From Iodobacter sp. (GTDB lineage Bacteria; Pseudomonadota; Gammaproteobacteria; Burkholderiales; Chitinibacteraceae): a DNA stretch of 64,000 bases. Position numbers and translations under genes: made by a program. A model generated the notes under the pieces. The model was not told the DNA's origin and made no database searches. It saw only the letters and a program-made list of their open reading frames with translations. The stretch spans positions 32,235-96,234 of the forward strand of contig NZ_JANXSO010000074.1 of the NCBI RefSeq assembly GCF_025352645.1, in the 5' to 3' direction. Numbering within the stretch: position 1 is the stretch's first letter; every line of letters starts with the position of its first letter. Shown here one piece after another: positions 35,824 through 45,799 of this stretch.

Positions 35824-37635
35824 ATGCATAAGCTTAGCAACCCTACCGATATCGCCCGTGAAACGCTCAAGCAACTCACCATGCGCCGTGTGCCACCGAC
35901 TCCAGACCATTACGAGTCGATTTATCATGAGATAGCGGGCACCTCTGATAAAGATAAACTACACCCCGCCATCAAAGAGCTGATTGCCAGCATGGGGGCC
36001 TTCCCACGGCAAACACCAGAATTACAACGTAATATTGAACAATTGCAACGTCACGCTGGACAATCCAGCTGGGCCAGCATGCCTGCGCTGATTATTCGCA
36101 GCATTGAAAGCCAAGGTGGGCAAACAGAATTAAGCCAAAGCTGGGCAGATTTAATCCGTGATTTAATTCGGCAATGGGAATTACGCAACCCCGTCTACAC
36201 CCCCAGTAGAAAACAAGACTCACTCGAAAAAGTCCTGATTAATTTTGGCAGCGAGAGTAATGCACTGAACGAAAAACTCAGCGCCCTAATCAAAGCTTGG
36301 GGAGGATCCGGTGTAGAAAGCGGTGATAGCCCTGAAACACTTGGCATACCAGATATTAATAGCAGCAGCCCAAGCAACACAGCTAGTACCAACACCAGCA
36401 GCGAAGACTCTGATTGGCGTGAATGGCGAGATGCACTAAACGTTGCCCTCACCGTTGGTATTGAATCCCGCCTCACCCACAATATAGATTTACAACAAGA
36501 GGCAACTGACCTCGCCGCCGAAGTTGCCACAGTCAACAATAGCGCCAGCACTCAGAAACTAATGCCTAGGTTACGCAAATTTTGGCTCCGCCTAGAGTTA
36601 CAAAACGACCAAGAAATGCGTCTATGCGATGGCCTAATGGGCTTATTGCGCTTGCTTACAGACAACATGTCGGAAGTTGTGATTGAAGATGAATGGGTAC
36701 GTGGCCAAGTTGCCGTAGTACAAGCCATTATGGCGCAGCCCCTAGATATGCGCGTGATTTATGATGCAGAAGCAGGCCTAAAAGAAGTCTTATTTAAACA
36801 GGGGCAAATTAAACATAACCTTGTAGAAACACAAACCGTACTTAAGAATATGATTGCTACTTTTATTGATCGTCTCAGCGTGATGTCGGACAGCACCGAT
36901 CAATACCACAGCAAAATTAGCGTCTATACCGAGCAAATCCAGCAAGCAAATAACCTAAGCAGCATAAAAGATGTCTTGGAGTCACTCCTTGGCGACACCC
37001 GCAGCATGCAACTCGATGTACGCCGCTCACGGGACGATTTACTAGAAGCCCGCAGCCAAGCCGATGAAGCCCAACAACGCATCATAATACTTGAGCAAGA
37101 GCTTACTCATGTCAGCGAAAAAGTCCGCACAGATCAGCTCACCGGTGCATTAAATCGCCGCGGCTTAGAAGAGTTATTTGAGGTGGAGGCCGCAAGAGCA
37201 CTACGTAGCGAAAGCCCGCTCACGGTAGGCTTACTTGACATTGATAATTTCAAAAAACTAAACGACAGCCAAGGCCATGCAGCAGGCGATGCCGCCTTGG
37301 TTCACTTAGTAACAGTCGTAAAAGATTTATTACGCCCAACGGACTCTGTGGCACGTTACGGCGGAGAAGAGTTTGTCCTTATCTTGCCAGAAACCGGCAT
37401 TGACGAAGCAGTCAGCGTGATTCAACGCTTACAACGTGAGCTTACCAAGCGCTTCTTCTTAAATAATAACGATAAACTACTGATCACCTTTAGTGCGGGG
37501 GTTGCACTGGTGCTACCTGGCGAGGTGCGCGATCGCGTGATAGAACGCGCCGACCAAGCCATGTATCAAGCAAAAAAACTTGGCAAAAACAGAGTAGAAA
37601 TCGCCGAAACGCCTACGGGTATAGCATTAAGATAA
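35824..37635 (+). CDS. Diguanylate cyclase (GGDEF domain)
   Basis: Makes cyclic di-GMP from two GTP. The C-terminal ~165 residues are a GGDEF domain starting at DQLTGALNRRGLEELFE, with the signature GGEEF at residues 513-517 and an intact RxxD inhibitory site, RPTD, five residues before it, so feedback inhibition by c-di-GMP is expected. The N-terminal ~400 residues have no membrane segment. They open with a conserved block (RRVPPTPDHYESIYHEIAG), continue with a Ser/Asn-rich linker (about 180-200), and end in a coiled coil (about 400-440) leading into the catalytic domain. This N-terminal sensor type occurs in soluble cyclases of beta- and gammaproteobacteria; its ligand is unknown. Confidence 0.94.
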   Translation: MHKLSNPTDIARETLKQLTMRRVPPTPDHYESIYHEIAGTSDKDKLHPAIKELIASMGAFPRQTPELQRNIEQLQRHAGQSSWASMPALIIRSIESQGGQTELSQSWADLIRDLIRQWELRNPVYTPSRKQDSLEKVLINFGSESNALNEKLSALIKAWGGSGVESGDSPETLGIPDINSSSPSNTASTNTSSEDSDWREWRDALNVALTVGIESRLTHNIDLQQEATDLAAEVATVNNSASTQKLMPRLRKFWLRLELQNDQEMRLCDGLMGLLRLLTDNMSEVVIEDEWVRGQVAVVQAIMAQPLDMRVIYDAEAGLKEVLFKQGQIKHNLVETQTVLKNMIATFIDRLSVMSDSTDQYHSKISVYTEQIQQANNLSSIKDVLESLLGDTRSMQLDVRRSRDDLLEARSQADEAQQRIIILEQELTHVSEKVRTDQLTGALNRRGLEELFEVEAARALRSESPLTVGLLDIDNFKKLNDSQGHAAGDAALVHLVTVVKDLLRPTDSVARYGGEEFVLILPETGIDEAVSVIQRLQRELTKRFFLNNNDKLLITFSAGVALVLPGEVRDRVIERADQAMYQAKKLGKNRVEIAETPTGIALR

Positions 37636-37641
37636 GCAAGC

Positions 37642-38589
37642 TTAAGCAAAGAGCTCATCTGGGTACACTACAGCAGTACCCAGCTTGGCAACCACTACAC
37701 CAGCAGCTCGATTAGACCAATCCATCGCCTCAGGCATTTCCAAACCCGCCGCCAGCATCAAACCTAAAGTCGCAATGACCGTATCCCCTGCCCCCGACAC
37801 ATCAAACACTTCGTGCGCATGGGTTGGCTTATGCACTACGCCTTCTGGCCTAAATAAGGTCATCCCTTCCTCACTACGGGTCACCAACAATGCATCCAAG
37901 TTTAATGATGCACGTAATGACTCAGCTTTTTCGGCCAACTCCGCATCATTAGCCCACTTGCCCGCCACTTGCCTAAATTCGCTGCGATTAGGTGTAAGCA
38001 AAGTGGCCCCGCGATAGCGATCGTACTCATCCCCCTTAGGATCAACCAGCACAATTTTACCCGCAGCCCGCGCTACATCAATCATCAACTGCACGTGGCG
38101 TAAGCCACCTTTGCCGTAATCAGACAAAATAACAACGTCTATCTCAGCAAGCAAGGCCTTAAATTCATCGAGCTTCGCCGCCAAAATTTCATGGCTTGGC
38201 TCATTTTCAAAATCTATACGCAGCAATTGCTGCTGCCTTGCCAATACCCGCAGCTTCACCGTTGTATCCAATGTCGCATCACGATGCAAATAGGTATGCA
38301 CCCCATCCTCGATAAGCAGCTTTTCAAGGGTACGGCCAGCCTCATCATCCCCAACTACAGCCAATAAATGTGCCTGCCCACCCAATGCCGCAATATTTCT
38401 TGCCACATTAGCGGCCCCGCCTGCGCGCTCTTCTGTACGGCGAATACGTGCCACAGGCACGGGTGCCTCAGGCGAGATACGATCCACATCACCAAACCAA
38501 TAGCGATCCAACATCACATCACCCGCAACGAGCACCCGCGCATTTGCCACAGCACGCTCTAACATACGCTTGCCTTCTGCAGACAACAT
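37642..38589 (-). CDS. hldA: D-glycero-beta-D-manno-heptose-7-phosphate kinase
   Basis: Phosphorylates heptose-7-phosphate at C1 in synthesis of the ADP-heptose used for the LPS core. The 315-residue PfkB/ribokinase-type protein has DVMLDRYWFGDVDRISPEAP at the N-terminus, ERAGGAANVARNIAALG for sugar binding, and the catalytic anion-hole segment DVSGAGDTVIATLG near the C-terminus. It lacks the C-terminal adenylyltransferase domain of E. coli HldE, so a separate hldC must exist elsewhere. Its ATG directly follows the pyrF stop (TAAATG), so the two are translationally linked. Confidence 0.95.
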   Translation of the reverse strand: MLSAEGKRMLERAVANARVLVAGDVMLDRYWFGDVDRISPEAPVPVARIRRTEERAGGAANVARNIAALGGQAHLLAVVGDDEAGRTLEKLLIEDGVHTYLHRDATLDTTVKLRVLARQQQLLRIDFENEPSHEILAAKLDEFKALLAEIDVVILSDYGKGGLRHVQLMIDVARAAGKIVLVDPKGDEYDRYRGATLLTPNRSEFRQVAGKWANDAELAEKAESLRASLNLDALLVTRSEEGMTLFRPEGVVHKPTHAHEVFDVSGAGDTVIATLGLMLAAGLEMPEAMDWSNRAAGVVVAKLGTAVVYPDELFA

Positions 38590-39294
38590 TTATTGCCCCC
38601 TCGCCAACAAGCTACGATTAATCTCCAGCAGCACGGCCACAGGATCCGCACTTTGTGTAATGGGGCGACCAATCACCAAGTAATCTGCCCCCGCAGCAAC
38701 GGCCTCTTCAGGCGTCATGATGCGCGACTGATCGTTGGCAGCAGAATAAGCCGGGCGAATCCCTGGGGTAATCAAATTAAAATCAGCACCGCAAATATTT
38801 TTTAACAGGCTCGCCTCATGTGCCGAGCAAACCACACCATCCAAACCGCAATCGTGGGTTAAACGAGCCAACTTTTCGACCTGTACCGTTGGCTCAGGCA
38901 AATCCAACTCGGCCAAATCTGCAGCATTCATGCTGGTTAACACAGTCACGGCAATCAGCAAGGGCCGCTGAGGCAAGGCCTCTAATGCATCACGTGTAGT
39001 TTCCATCATTCGACGACCACCACTAGCGTGGACATTCACCATCCACACGCCCAACTCTGCCGCGGCTTTACACGCCTGCGCAACTGTATTGGGAATATCG
39101 TGAAATTTAAGATCCAGAAACACATCAAAACCACGCGCAACCAACTGCTCAACCAATGCTGGGCCACTACGGGTAAATAACTCTTTACCCACTTTTAGAC
39201 GACACAAAGCGGGGCTCAATCGATCAGCAAAGGCCAAGGCTTCTGCTGCACTAGCGTAATCCAAGGCAACAATCACGGGGGATGAAGTCGGCAT
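38590..39294 (-). CDS. pyrF: Orotidine 5'-phosphate decarboxylase
   Basis: Last step of UMP synthesis. The 234-residue TIM barrel has the N-terminal [14 protein letters not shown], the catalytic KxxDxK-type segment [25 protein letters not shown], and the phosphate-binding TPGIRPA and VIGRPIT. The ATG at 39294 has AGGA six nt upstream; a TTG two codons earlier is less likely. It lies between lapB and hldA, an order also known in gammaproteobacteria for lapA-lapB-pyrF. Confidence 0.96.
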   Translation of the reverse strand: MPTSSPVIVALDYASAAEALAFADRLSPALCRLKVGKELFTRSGPALVEQLVARGFDVFLDLKFHDIPNTVAQACKAAAELGVWMVNVHASGGRRMMETTRDALEALPQRPLLIAVTVLTSMNAADLAELDLPEPTVQVEKLARLTHDCGLDGVVCSAHEASLLKNICGADFNLITPGIRPAYSAANDQSRIMTPEEAVAAGADYLVIGRPITQSADPVAVLLEINRSLLARGQ

Positions 39295-39372
39295 ACACAA
39301 TCCTATTTATAATTTTATGCTAGGCATTAGGGCGGCGAACAAGCCTAAAACCGCTCTGTGAGCAGGGTAGAG

Positions 39373-40536
39373 TTATTTTTGTGCACCACGAACCGGCGGA
39401 AAGGTTTCCCACTCGGTGCAAGCGGGACAATGCCAAAAATATTGCTTGGCTTTAAAACCACAGTGGGTGCAGCGATACATGGTTTGCTCACGCGTGGCAT
39501 CGTGAATCAGCTTCACAATCAGCTCTAGCTCAACTTTTTGATCATCTGGCGCCACCAGCAAATGCGCCTCAAGCACCTTACGCAAACTCGGCATCGTTGG
39601 ATGCGCTTTCAACCGCTCCCGTACAAATTCATGCGTAGCCAGCAGGCCCTGCTCAGTTAGCAAGCGCTCATAAGCCAAATCCAACACATCTAACTCAGGA
39701 TACTGGCGCAGCAAACCCAACAAGAGCTGCGTCCCTTCGGCCGCACGCCCTTGCAGATCAAAGGCCGCCAACAATGGCCTTGCTGCCAGCGCAATATAAA
39801 GCGGCTCTTGTGATTCAATCTTAAGCCAAGCTTCAATTGCAGCATCTACATTACCCGCCGTAATTTCCAGCTCAGCCAAAATCATATACGCACGGGAACA
39901 CTTACGATGCTCAGCAATGGCTTTTTGCAAATAGGCGCGAGCCGCTGCAGGCTCAGAACGTAAAGCGCCTTGCGAGGCTAATTCGCAATAAAACTGCGCA
40001 ATTTCATGCTGATAGGTATGACGCTCATCCCGCAATTGCTGTGCGGTTTCAATCGCTTTTGCCCATGCTTTTTCCTGCTGATATACCCCAAGCAATTCAA
40101 TTCGCGCCTGCCTAGCGTAATCAGTATCGGCCAATTCAGTGAGCAGACTTTCTGCACGATCAAACAAACCGGCTTGCATAAAATCAAGCGCCAATTCAAA
40201 TTGCGCCGTTTGTTTTTGGCCCACCGTTAATTCACGCCGAACCAATAACTTTTGATGCATACGAATAGCACGCTCTAATTCACCACGACGGCGAAACAAA
40301 TGCCCAAGCGTGAATTGCAATTCAATGGTCTCTGCGTGATGCCGTGCAATATCCACATACACATCTACCGCGCGATTGGTTTCACCATTAAGTAAGTAGT
40401 TTAGCCCTTTAAAATACGCTACAGGCAAAGAGCGAGTTTCAGACAAAACATGTTTAATATCTACACGCGCAGCCAACCACCCTAGGGCAAAAAAAGCCGG
40501 CAAGGCAATTAGCCACCAGTATTCAATTTCAAGCAT
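39373..40536 (-). CDS. lapB: LPS assembly regulatory protein LapB (YciM)
   Basis: Inner-membrane adaptor that, in E. coli, presents LpxC to FtsH and so limits lipid A synthesis. The 387-residue protein has one N-terminal membrane helix (WWLIALPAFFALGWLAA), nine or so TPR repeats (about residues 40-350), and a C-terminal rubredoxin-like zinc site: CTHC, then CPAC in HCPACTEWETFPP. The length matches E. coli LapB (389). It follows lapA by 8 nt, and the pair is conserved. Confidence 0.95.
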   Translation of the reverse strand: MLEIEYWWLIALPAFFALGWLAARVDIKHVLSETRSLPVAYFKGLNYLLNGETNRAVDVYVDIARHHAETIELQFTLGHLFRRRGELERAIRMHQKLLVRRELTVGQKQTAQFELALDFMQAGLFDRAESLLTELADTDYARQARIELLGVYQQEKAWAKAIETAQQLRDERHTYQHEIAQFYCELASQGALRSEPAAARAYLQKAIAEHRKCSRAYMILAELEITAGNVDAAIEAWLKIESQEPLYIALAARPLLAAFDLQGRAAEGTQLLLGLLRQYPELDVLDLAYERLLTEQGLLATHEFVRERLKAHPTMPSLRKVLEAHLLVAPDDQKVELELIVKLIHDATREQTMYRCTHCGFKAKQYFWHCPACTEWETFPPVRGAQK

Positions 40537-40544
40537 AAATAGAT

Positions 40545-40847
40545 TTACAATGCGTCACGGGGTTGTTCAACAAGAAGATCAGGCGCTAAATCAGCAACGG
40601 TCTGCCTAGCACGTAATTCTTTTTTTAAGCCTACGACTTCACGGCGCAAGCGAATAATCTTAGAAAATGCGGCCAACAAACCAAATACGGCTCCAACCAC
40701 AAAGAAAACTAACAATAGCAAAGCAAGTGGCGCCTGCCAAAAATAACCCAAAAAGAATTTAAGTACCACAGGCTCGGCATTATGCATAGCAAAGCCAAAC
40801 ATAATCACAAAGAGTATAAATTTAATCAGCCAGTAGAAATATCGCAT
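40545..40847 (-). CDS. lapA: LapA-family inner-membrane protein (YciS-like)
   Basis: A 100-residue protein with two membrane helices (YWLIKFILFVIMFGFAMHN and LALLLLVFFVVGAVFGLLAA) and a cytoplasmic basic coiled tail. The NAEPVVLKFFLGYFWQAPL segment between the helices is the family hallmark. It is co-encoded with lapB, its partner in LPS control. A terminator at 40957 separates it from ihfB upstream. Confidence 0.93.
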   Translation of the reverse strand: MRYFYWLIKFILFVIMFGFAMHNAEPVVLKFFLGYFWQAPLALLLLVFFVVGAVFGLLAAFSKIIRLRREVVGLKKELRARQTVADLAPDLLVEQPRDAL

Positions 40848-40956
40848 GGGTTAGAACCATAGAAATAAGCTAGGTAGCATTGTAACCGATTCAGCCGTTG
40901 CATTCGCATGGATAATGCACATTGTACGTAAGGATTGAGGATGTTACGCCCCAATA

Positions 40957-40986
40957 CAAAAAGGCGACACCCTTGAGTGTCGCCTT
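40957..40986 (-). terminator. Intrinsic terminator after ihfB
   Basis: On the minus strand an AAGGCGACAC / GTGTCGCCTT stem (10 bp) is followed by a T-run. Confidence 0.9.
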
Positions 40987-41002
40987 GAGGTAACGCAAAA
41001 CA

Positions 41003-41287
41003 TCAAATCAGGGCATCAACCCTTTCTCGAAGCTCTTTACCCGCTTTAAAGTGGGGAACAAATTTCTCCGGAACTGCTACTTTCGTACCAGATTTTGGAT
41101 TACGCCCCACTCGCGGCGGACGATAATTCAGATCAAAACTGCCAAAGCCACGAATCTCGATACGCTGACCTTGAGACAAGCTCTTGGCCATTGCATCTAA
41201 GATGGTCTTCACAGCCAGCTCTGCATCCTTCGCAACCAGCTGCGGATAACGCTGGGCGAGCTTTGCAATAAGCTCGGACTTGGTCAT
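41003..41287 (-). CDS. ihfB: Integration host factor beta subunit
   Basis: DNA-bending nucleoid protein that pairs with IhfA. The 94-residue sequence has [17 protein letters not shown], then [21 protein letters not shown] (the beta arm with the intercalating Pro region) and [20 protein letters not shown]. The ATG at 41287 gives the family N-terminus and has AAGGTGG just upstream; an ATG five codons earlier, one nt after the rpsA stop, is an alternative. The position after rpsA is conserved in proteobacteria. Confidence 0.95.
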   Translation of the reverse strand: MTKSELIAKLAQRYPQLVAKDAELAVKTILDAMAKSLSQGQRIEIRGFGSFDLNYRPPRVGRNPKSGTKVAVPEKFVPHFKAGKELRERVDALI

Positions 41288-41303
41288 CCCACCTTGATCC
41301 ATA

Positions 41304-43007
41304 TTACTCTGCGCCAGACATCTTAGCTTTCAGCAAGGCGCCTAGGCTGGTTGTACCAGCAGTACCTGTGCTTTCTGTAGACAGCTTGCTCATTACTTCT
41401 GTTTCATCAGCAGAGTCTTTCGCTTTGATCGACAGATTGATCGAACGGTTCTTACGATCAACGTTGATGATCATGGCTTCAACTTCGTCGCCTTCTTTCA
41501 ACACAGTACGGATGTCTTCAACGCGATCGCGTGAAACTTCTGTAGAGCGCAGGTAGCCTTCGATTTCTTCAGACAGAGCAATTGTTGCGCCCTTAGCATC
41601 CAAAGATTTCACAGTACCCTTAACAAGGGAACCTTTGTCGAAAGTAGAAACGTAGTTGTTGAAAGGATCACCTTCCATTTGCTTGATACCAAGGCTGATG
41701 CGTTCTTTCTCAGTGTCGATAGACAGAACCATCGCTTCAACTTCATCGCCCTTCTTGTAGTTGCGAACAGCTTCTTCGCCAGCCACATTCCAAGAAAGAT
41801 CAGATAAGTGAACCAGACCGTCGATACCGCCAGCCAGACCAACGAACACACCGAAGTCAGTAATAGACTTGATTGCGCCCTTGATCTTGTCACCCTTCTT
41901 GAAGTTTTCAGCGAAATCATCCCATGGATTAGCCATGCACTGCTTCATACCCAGTGAGATACGACGTTTTTCTTCGTCGATATCCAGAATCATTACTTCT
42001 ACTTCATCGCCAAGCTGAACAACCTTAGATGGATGAACGTTTTTGTTAGTCCAATCCATTTCTGAAACGTGAACCAGACCTTCGATACCTTGTTCGATTT
42101 CAACGAATGCACCGTAGTCGGTAAGGTTAGTAACCTTACCGAACATACGTGTACCCGATGGGTAACGACGTGACAAACCAACCCAAGGATCTTCGCCCAA
42201 TTGCTTCAGACCTAGAGAAACGCGGTTCTTCTCTTGATCGAATTTCAGAACCTTAGCTTCAACTTCATCGCCAACAGCCAGAACTTCGGATGGGTGCTTC
42301 ACACGACGCCAAGCAAGGTCAGTAATGTGCAACAGACCGTCAATACCACCCAGATCAACGAAAGCGCCGTAGTCTGTGATGTTTTTAACGATACCCTTGA
42401 TGATCGCGCCTTCCTTGAGTGTTTCAAGGAGTTTTTGACGCTCTTCGCCCAAGGACTCTTCCAGAACCGCACGGCGTGAAACAACAACGTTGTTACGCTT
42501 ACGATCAAGTTTGATCACCTTGAATTCGATTTGCTTGCCTTCGAATGGAGTGGTGTCTTTAACTGGACGAATATCAACCAAAGAACCTGGCAAGAATGCG
42601 CGCAGACCGTTAACCATAACAGTCAGACCACCCTTAACCTTACCGGAAATAACACCGGTCATAACCATGGCTTTTTCTAGGCAATCTTCAAGCTCAATCC
42701 ATGCAGCCAGACGTTTTGCTTTTTCACGGGAAAGCTTAGTTTCGCCGTAGCCGTTTTCCAGGCTATCAATTGCAACAGGAACGAAATCGCCAACTTTAAC
42801 GTCAAGTTCGCCATTGTCGTTTTTGAATTCTTCGAGCGGGATCAGCGACTCGGACTTCAGGCCGGCGTTCACAGTCACGAAGTTATGGTCGATAGCAACC
42901 ACTTCAGCAGTGATCACTTCACCAGCGCGCATTTCCTGACGCGTTAGGCTTTCTTCGAACAGAGCGGCAAAGCTTTCCATGGAGCCGGACAGAGTAGCAG
43001 TAGTCAT
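41304..43007 (-). CDS. rpsA: 30S ribosomal protein S1
   Basis: mRNA-binding ribosomal protein with six S1 (OB-fold) repeats: each has an xGxVxxxxxYGxFV-type segment, for example [32 protein letters not shown] and [16 protein letters not shown]. The sequence is very close to the Neisseria protein, including [18 protein letters not shown]. The ATG at 43007 ([20 protein letters not shown]) is chosen; an internal ATG at 42980 or a TTG at 43025 is possible. No good Shine-Dalgarno is seen, which is usual for rpsA, whose product controls its own translation. It is transcribed from a strong promoter at 43152-43180 and leads into ihfB. Confidence 0.96.
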   Translation of the reverse strand: MTTATLSGSMESFAALFEESLTRQEMRAGEVITAEVVAIDHNFVTVNAGLKSESLIPLEEFKNDNGELDVKVGDFVPVAIDSLENGYGETKLSREKAKRLAAWIELEDCLEKAMVMTGVISGKVKGGLTVMVNGLRAFLPGSLVDIRPVKDTTPFEGKQIEFKVIKLDRKRNNVVVSRRAVLEESLGEERQKLLETLKEGAIIKGIVKNITDYGAFVDLGGIDGLLHITDLAWRRVKHPSEVLAVGDEVEAKVLKFDQEKNRVSLGLKQLGEDPWVGLSRRYPSGTRMFGKVTNLTDYGAFVEIEQGIEGLVHVSEMDWTNKNVHPSKVVQLGDEVEVMILDIDEEKRRISLGMKQCMANPWDDFAENFKKGDKIKGAIKSITDFGVFVGLAGGIDGLVHLSDLSWNVAGEEAVRNYKKGDEVEAMVLSIDTEKERISLGIKQMEGDPFNNYVSTFDKGSLVKGTVKSLDAKGATIALSEEIEGYLRSTEVSRDRVEDIRTVLKEGDEVEAMIINVDRKNRSINLSIKAKDSADETEVMSKLSTESTGTAGTTSLGALLKAKMSGAE

Positions 43008-43012
43008 ATAAA

Positions 43013-43024
43013 TGGAAATTTCCA
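43013..43024 (-). promoter_or_regulatory. Perfect 12-bp palindrome at the rpsA start
   Basis: TGGAAATTTCCA lies 5 nt upstream of the rpsA ATG. It could fold as a small hairpin in the leader, in place of a Shine-Dalgarno site. A role in S1 autoregulation is conjecture. Confidence 0.4.
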
Positions 43025-43151
43025 AGCATTTTTGGGCGGAATGCCAAAAATAAGTTAGTTAAACAAATGTTGTAAGGCTTTGCGCCCTAAAACACGATAA
43101 ATACCCAACAAGGGCAAAAGCCACGACCTAGGGCCATGGCTTAGTGTGGCG

Positions 43152-43180
43152 ATTCTAAAGAATTCTCTGTTATAGTTCAA
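43152..43180 (-). promoter_or_regulatory. Strong sigma-70 promoter for rpsA
   Basis: On minus: TTGAAC (-35), exactly 17 nt, TAGAAT (-10). It gives a leader of about 140 nt before the rpsA ATG. Confidence 0.75.
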
Positions 43181-43224
43181 GTACTTGGGGATAAAAGGCG
43201 TGATTTATAACAAGAAAAACCACA

Positions 43225-43893
43225 TTATTCCTCTTTAGGCCGTGTTTTCCACCAAGATAACACCTGATCAACCACCTGATCTAAGCTCAAATTCGAGGTT
43301 TCCAAGAGCAAAGCATCCGGCCATTGACGCAATGGCGCCTCGGCTCTAGCAGCATCGCGCGCGTCCCTTGATTCTAAATCTTGGGTAATCGCCGCTAAAT
43401 CTGCCAACTCACCCCGCCCAAGCAGCTGCGTATAGCGGCGCTCTGCACGCACTTTGGCGCTGGCGGTTAAAAAAATCTTCAGTTCTGCCTGTGGGAACAC
43501 CACCGAGCCCATGTCACGACCATCCGCCACCAAGCCGGGGGCAAGCGCAAAAGCCCGCTGACGCGCGAGCAAAGCCTGCCTTACTGCAGCAAAGGCGGCA
43601 ATTTGTGAAGCACCTACGCCAATTTCTTCGCTGCGAATTTGCGCACTCACGTCTTGCCCACTCAGCAAGATTAAACCCGCCTCAAAGCGCACATCTAATG
43701 ATGCAGCAATACGGGCCACCCCAAGCTCATCACGCCACGCCACGCCTGCTTGCTTGGCGGCCAAAGCGCTTAAACGATACAAAGCACCCGAATCCAGATA
43801 GGCAAACCCAAGTGCTTCTGCAACACCTTGTGCAACCGACCCTTTGCCCGAAGCGGACGGCCCATCAATAGCTAAAACAGCGATACCCGACAT
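43225..43893 (-). CDS. cmk: Cytidylate kinase
   Basis: Phosphorylates CMP and dCMP. The 222-residue P-loop kinase has AIDGPSASGKGSVAQGVAEA at the start, YLDSGALYR for the nucleotide monophosphate site, GRDMGSVVFPQAELKIFLTA, and RYTQL of the lid region. It lies upstream of rpsA, as in most proteobacteria, though rpsA also has its own promoter. Confidence 0.96.
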   Translation of the reverse strand: MSGIAVLAIDGPSASGKGSVAQGVAEALGFAYLDSGALYRLSALAAKQAGVAWRDELGVARIAASLDVRFEAGLILLSGQDVSAQIRSEEIGVGASQIAAFAAVRQALLARQRAFALAPGLVADGRDMGSVVFPQAELKIFLTASAKVRAERRYTQLLGRGELADLAAITQDLESRDARDAARAEAPLRQWPDALLLETSNLSLDQVVDQVLSWWKTRPKEE

Positions 43894-43934
43894 ATCTTTC
43901 CTTGCCTATTTAGACTGCGCCGATTACCACGCAG

Positions 43935-44921
43935 CTACGTCGTTAAAATCAATTCAATCTGCTGCAACTCAGCAGCACTAAATTCTAAATTTTGCACAGC
44001 AATAATGTTTTCTTTAATTTGTGCCACTTGGCTAGCGCCGATGATAACTGACGTTACTTTCAGCAACGCCCAAGCAATTGCCATTTGCGCCAAGGTTTGC
44101 CCACGCGCCTCGGCCACTCGGTTTAGCGCATTGATCTGAGCAATCCTTTGCTCAACTTTATCCGCACTTAAAAATGGATTATCCACAGCAGCGGCACGAG
44201 AATCGAGCGGGATACCGTTTAAATAGCGTGAAGTGAGCAAGCCTTGCGCCAAAGGACAAAAAGCAATTGAGCCTATTCCCTCTTCGGCCAATACATCACA
44301 CAAACCGCCCTCAATCCAACGATCAAACATGGAATACGACGGCTGATGAATCAGGCAAGGCGTACCCAACTCTTTTAATATGCGGCTCGCCTCACGCGTT
44401 TGCTCAGCGGTATAGGAAGAAATCCCCACGTACAGCGCCTTACCTTGCCGCACCATTGCATCCAATGCCGACATGGTTTCTTCAAGCGGGGTATCGGGGT
44501 CTGGCCGATGCGAATAAAAAATATCCACATAATCCAAGCCCATACGTTGCAAGCTTTGATCAAGGCTTGCCATTAAATACTTGCGACTGCCCCATTCACC
44601 ATAAGGGCCTGCCCACATTTCCCAACCCGCCTTACTCGATACAATAATCTCATCACGATAGGGCTTAAGATCTTTGGCAAGGATGCGGCCAAAGGTAGAT
44701 TCAGCAGCGCCAGGGGGCGGGCCATAATTATTAGCAAGATCAAAGTGGGTGATGCCTGCATCAAAAGCTGCCAAGACCATGTCTCGGCTGCTGCTATACG
44801 CCTTATTTTCGCCAAAGTTATGCCATAAACCTAAAGAGATCGCTGGCAACTTTAAACCACTGCGGCCTAATCGGCGATAAGGCATATTTTGATAACGTGT
44901 TTCACTGGCCAAATAATTCAT
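43935..44921 (-). CDS. Aldo/keto reductase, YghZ/Gpr-like
   Basis: A 328-residue (alpha/beta)8 NADPH-dependent reductase. The catalytic tetrad elements are visible: Asp and Tyr in HFDLANNYGPPPGAAE, Lys in IVSSKAGWEMW, and His in IFYSHRPDPDTPLEE. The closeness to E. coli YghZ (L-glyceraldehyde 3-phosphate reductase, methylglyoxal detoxification) is clear from SLGLWHNFG, GSRKYLMASLDQSL and FCPLAQGLLTSRYLNGIP. The C-terminus VIIGASQVAQIKENI binds NADP. It follows tyrA by 8 nt on minus and may be in that operon. Confidence 0.92.
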   Translation of the reverse strand: MNYLASETRYQNMPYRRLGRSGLKLPAISLGLWHNFGENKAYSSSRDMVLAAFDAGITHFDLANNYGPPPGAAESTFGRILAKDLKPYRDEIIVSSKAGWEMWAGPYGEWGSRKYLMASLDQSLQRMGLDYVDIFYSHRPDPDTPLEETMSALDAMVRQGKALYVGISSYTAEQTREASRILKELGTPCLIHQPSYSMFDRWIEGGLCDVLAEEGIGSIAFCPLAQGLLTSRYLNGIPLDSRAAAVDNPFLSADKVEQRIAQINALNRVAEARGQTLAQMAIAWALLKVTSVIIGASQVAQIKENIIAVQNLEFSAAELQQIELILTT

Positions 44922-44929
44922 GATTAGTC

Positions 44930-45799
44930 CTACCTAGATTTACGGCCCCATTGATTACGCGCGGTGCTGGCGCGAACAATTTGCTCGGTTAAGCCTTGGG
45001 CATTTTGGCTTTCGATACATTCAATCAATGCTGCTAATTGCGCAGCATTGGCTTTTAGATCATGCAAAATAGCGCTTTTATTAGCAAGGGTAATATCACG
45101 CCACATATCAGGGTGAGATGCGGCGATACGGGTAAAGTCTCTAAAACCCGTTGCGGCAAAATCGAGGCAAAGCGGTGCATTGTGGCGATCTAACAGCGCA
45201 TTCATATAGCTAAAGGCCAGCAAATGCGGCACATGGCTCACCGCAGAAAAAACACCGTCATGCTCAAGCGCGCTCATTTCAAACACCTCGGCACCGCAGG
45301 CCTGCCATAGGGTGCGCAGCAGCGCTACTGATTCTGGGCCACTTTCAGGCAGCGGCGTCAACACCACGCGCCGCCCCTCGTATAAACCATATTGCGCAGC
45401 GGCCGCGCCGGATAATTCTGAGCCAGCAATTGGATGGCCCGGTACGCAGCGGCTTAAGTGCTGTGGCAGATATTGCTGATACAGCGCACTGACATCCTGT
45501 TTGGTAGAACCCGCATCACTCACAATGCAATGCGGCGGCAGATAAGGGGCAATCTGCTGCAATAGCCCCCCCATTTGGCCAACGGGTGTACTCAGCAACA
45601 CCAGATCAGCGCCTGCTACAGCAGCGGCGGCATCCCCACTTGCTTCATCAATCACATTTAGCTCAAGGGCACGCGCCAGATTAGCGGGATTACGCCCCAC
45701 TCCCACCACATAATCCACGCACTTTGCCCGCTTGAGTGCCAGCGCAAACGAGCCACCAATCAGCCCTGTACCCAGCAAAACCAGCCGTTTAATGCGCAT
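44930..45799 (-). CDS. tyrA: Prephenate dehydrogenase
   Basis: Oxidative decarboxylation of prephenate on the way to tyrosine. The 289-residue monofunctional enzyme has the NAD-binding LVLLGTGLIGGSFALALK, LLSTPVGQM, DAGSTKQDV, and the substrate-binding PGHPIAGSELSGAAAA plus HDGVFSAVSHVPHLLAF with the catalytic His. Its ATG shares a base with the stop of the META-domain gene (TAATG), so translation is coupled. It lies in a minus-strand run with a DAHP-synthase-like gene two genes upstream. Confidence 0.95.
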   Translation of the reverse strand: MRIKRLVLLGTGLIGGSFALALKRAKCVDYVVGVGRNPANLARALELNVIDEASGDAAAAVAGADLVLLSTPVGQMGGLLQQIAPYLPPHCIVSDAGSTKQDVSALYQQYLPQHLSRCVPGHPIAGSELSGAAAAQYGLYEGRRVVLTPLPESGPESVALLRTLWQACGAEVFEMSALEHDGVFSAVSHVPHLLAFSYMNALLDRHNAPLCLDFAATGFRDFTRIAASHPDMWRDITLANKSAILHDLKANAAQLAALIECIESQNAQGLTEQIVRASTARNQWGRKSR

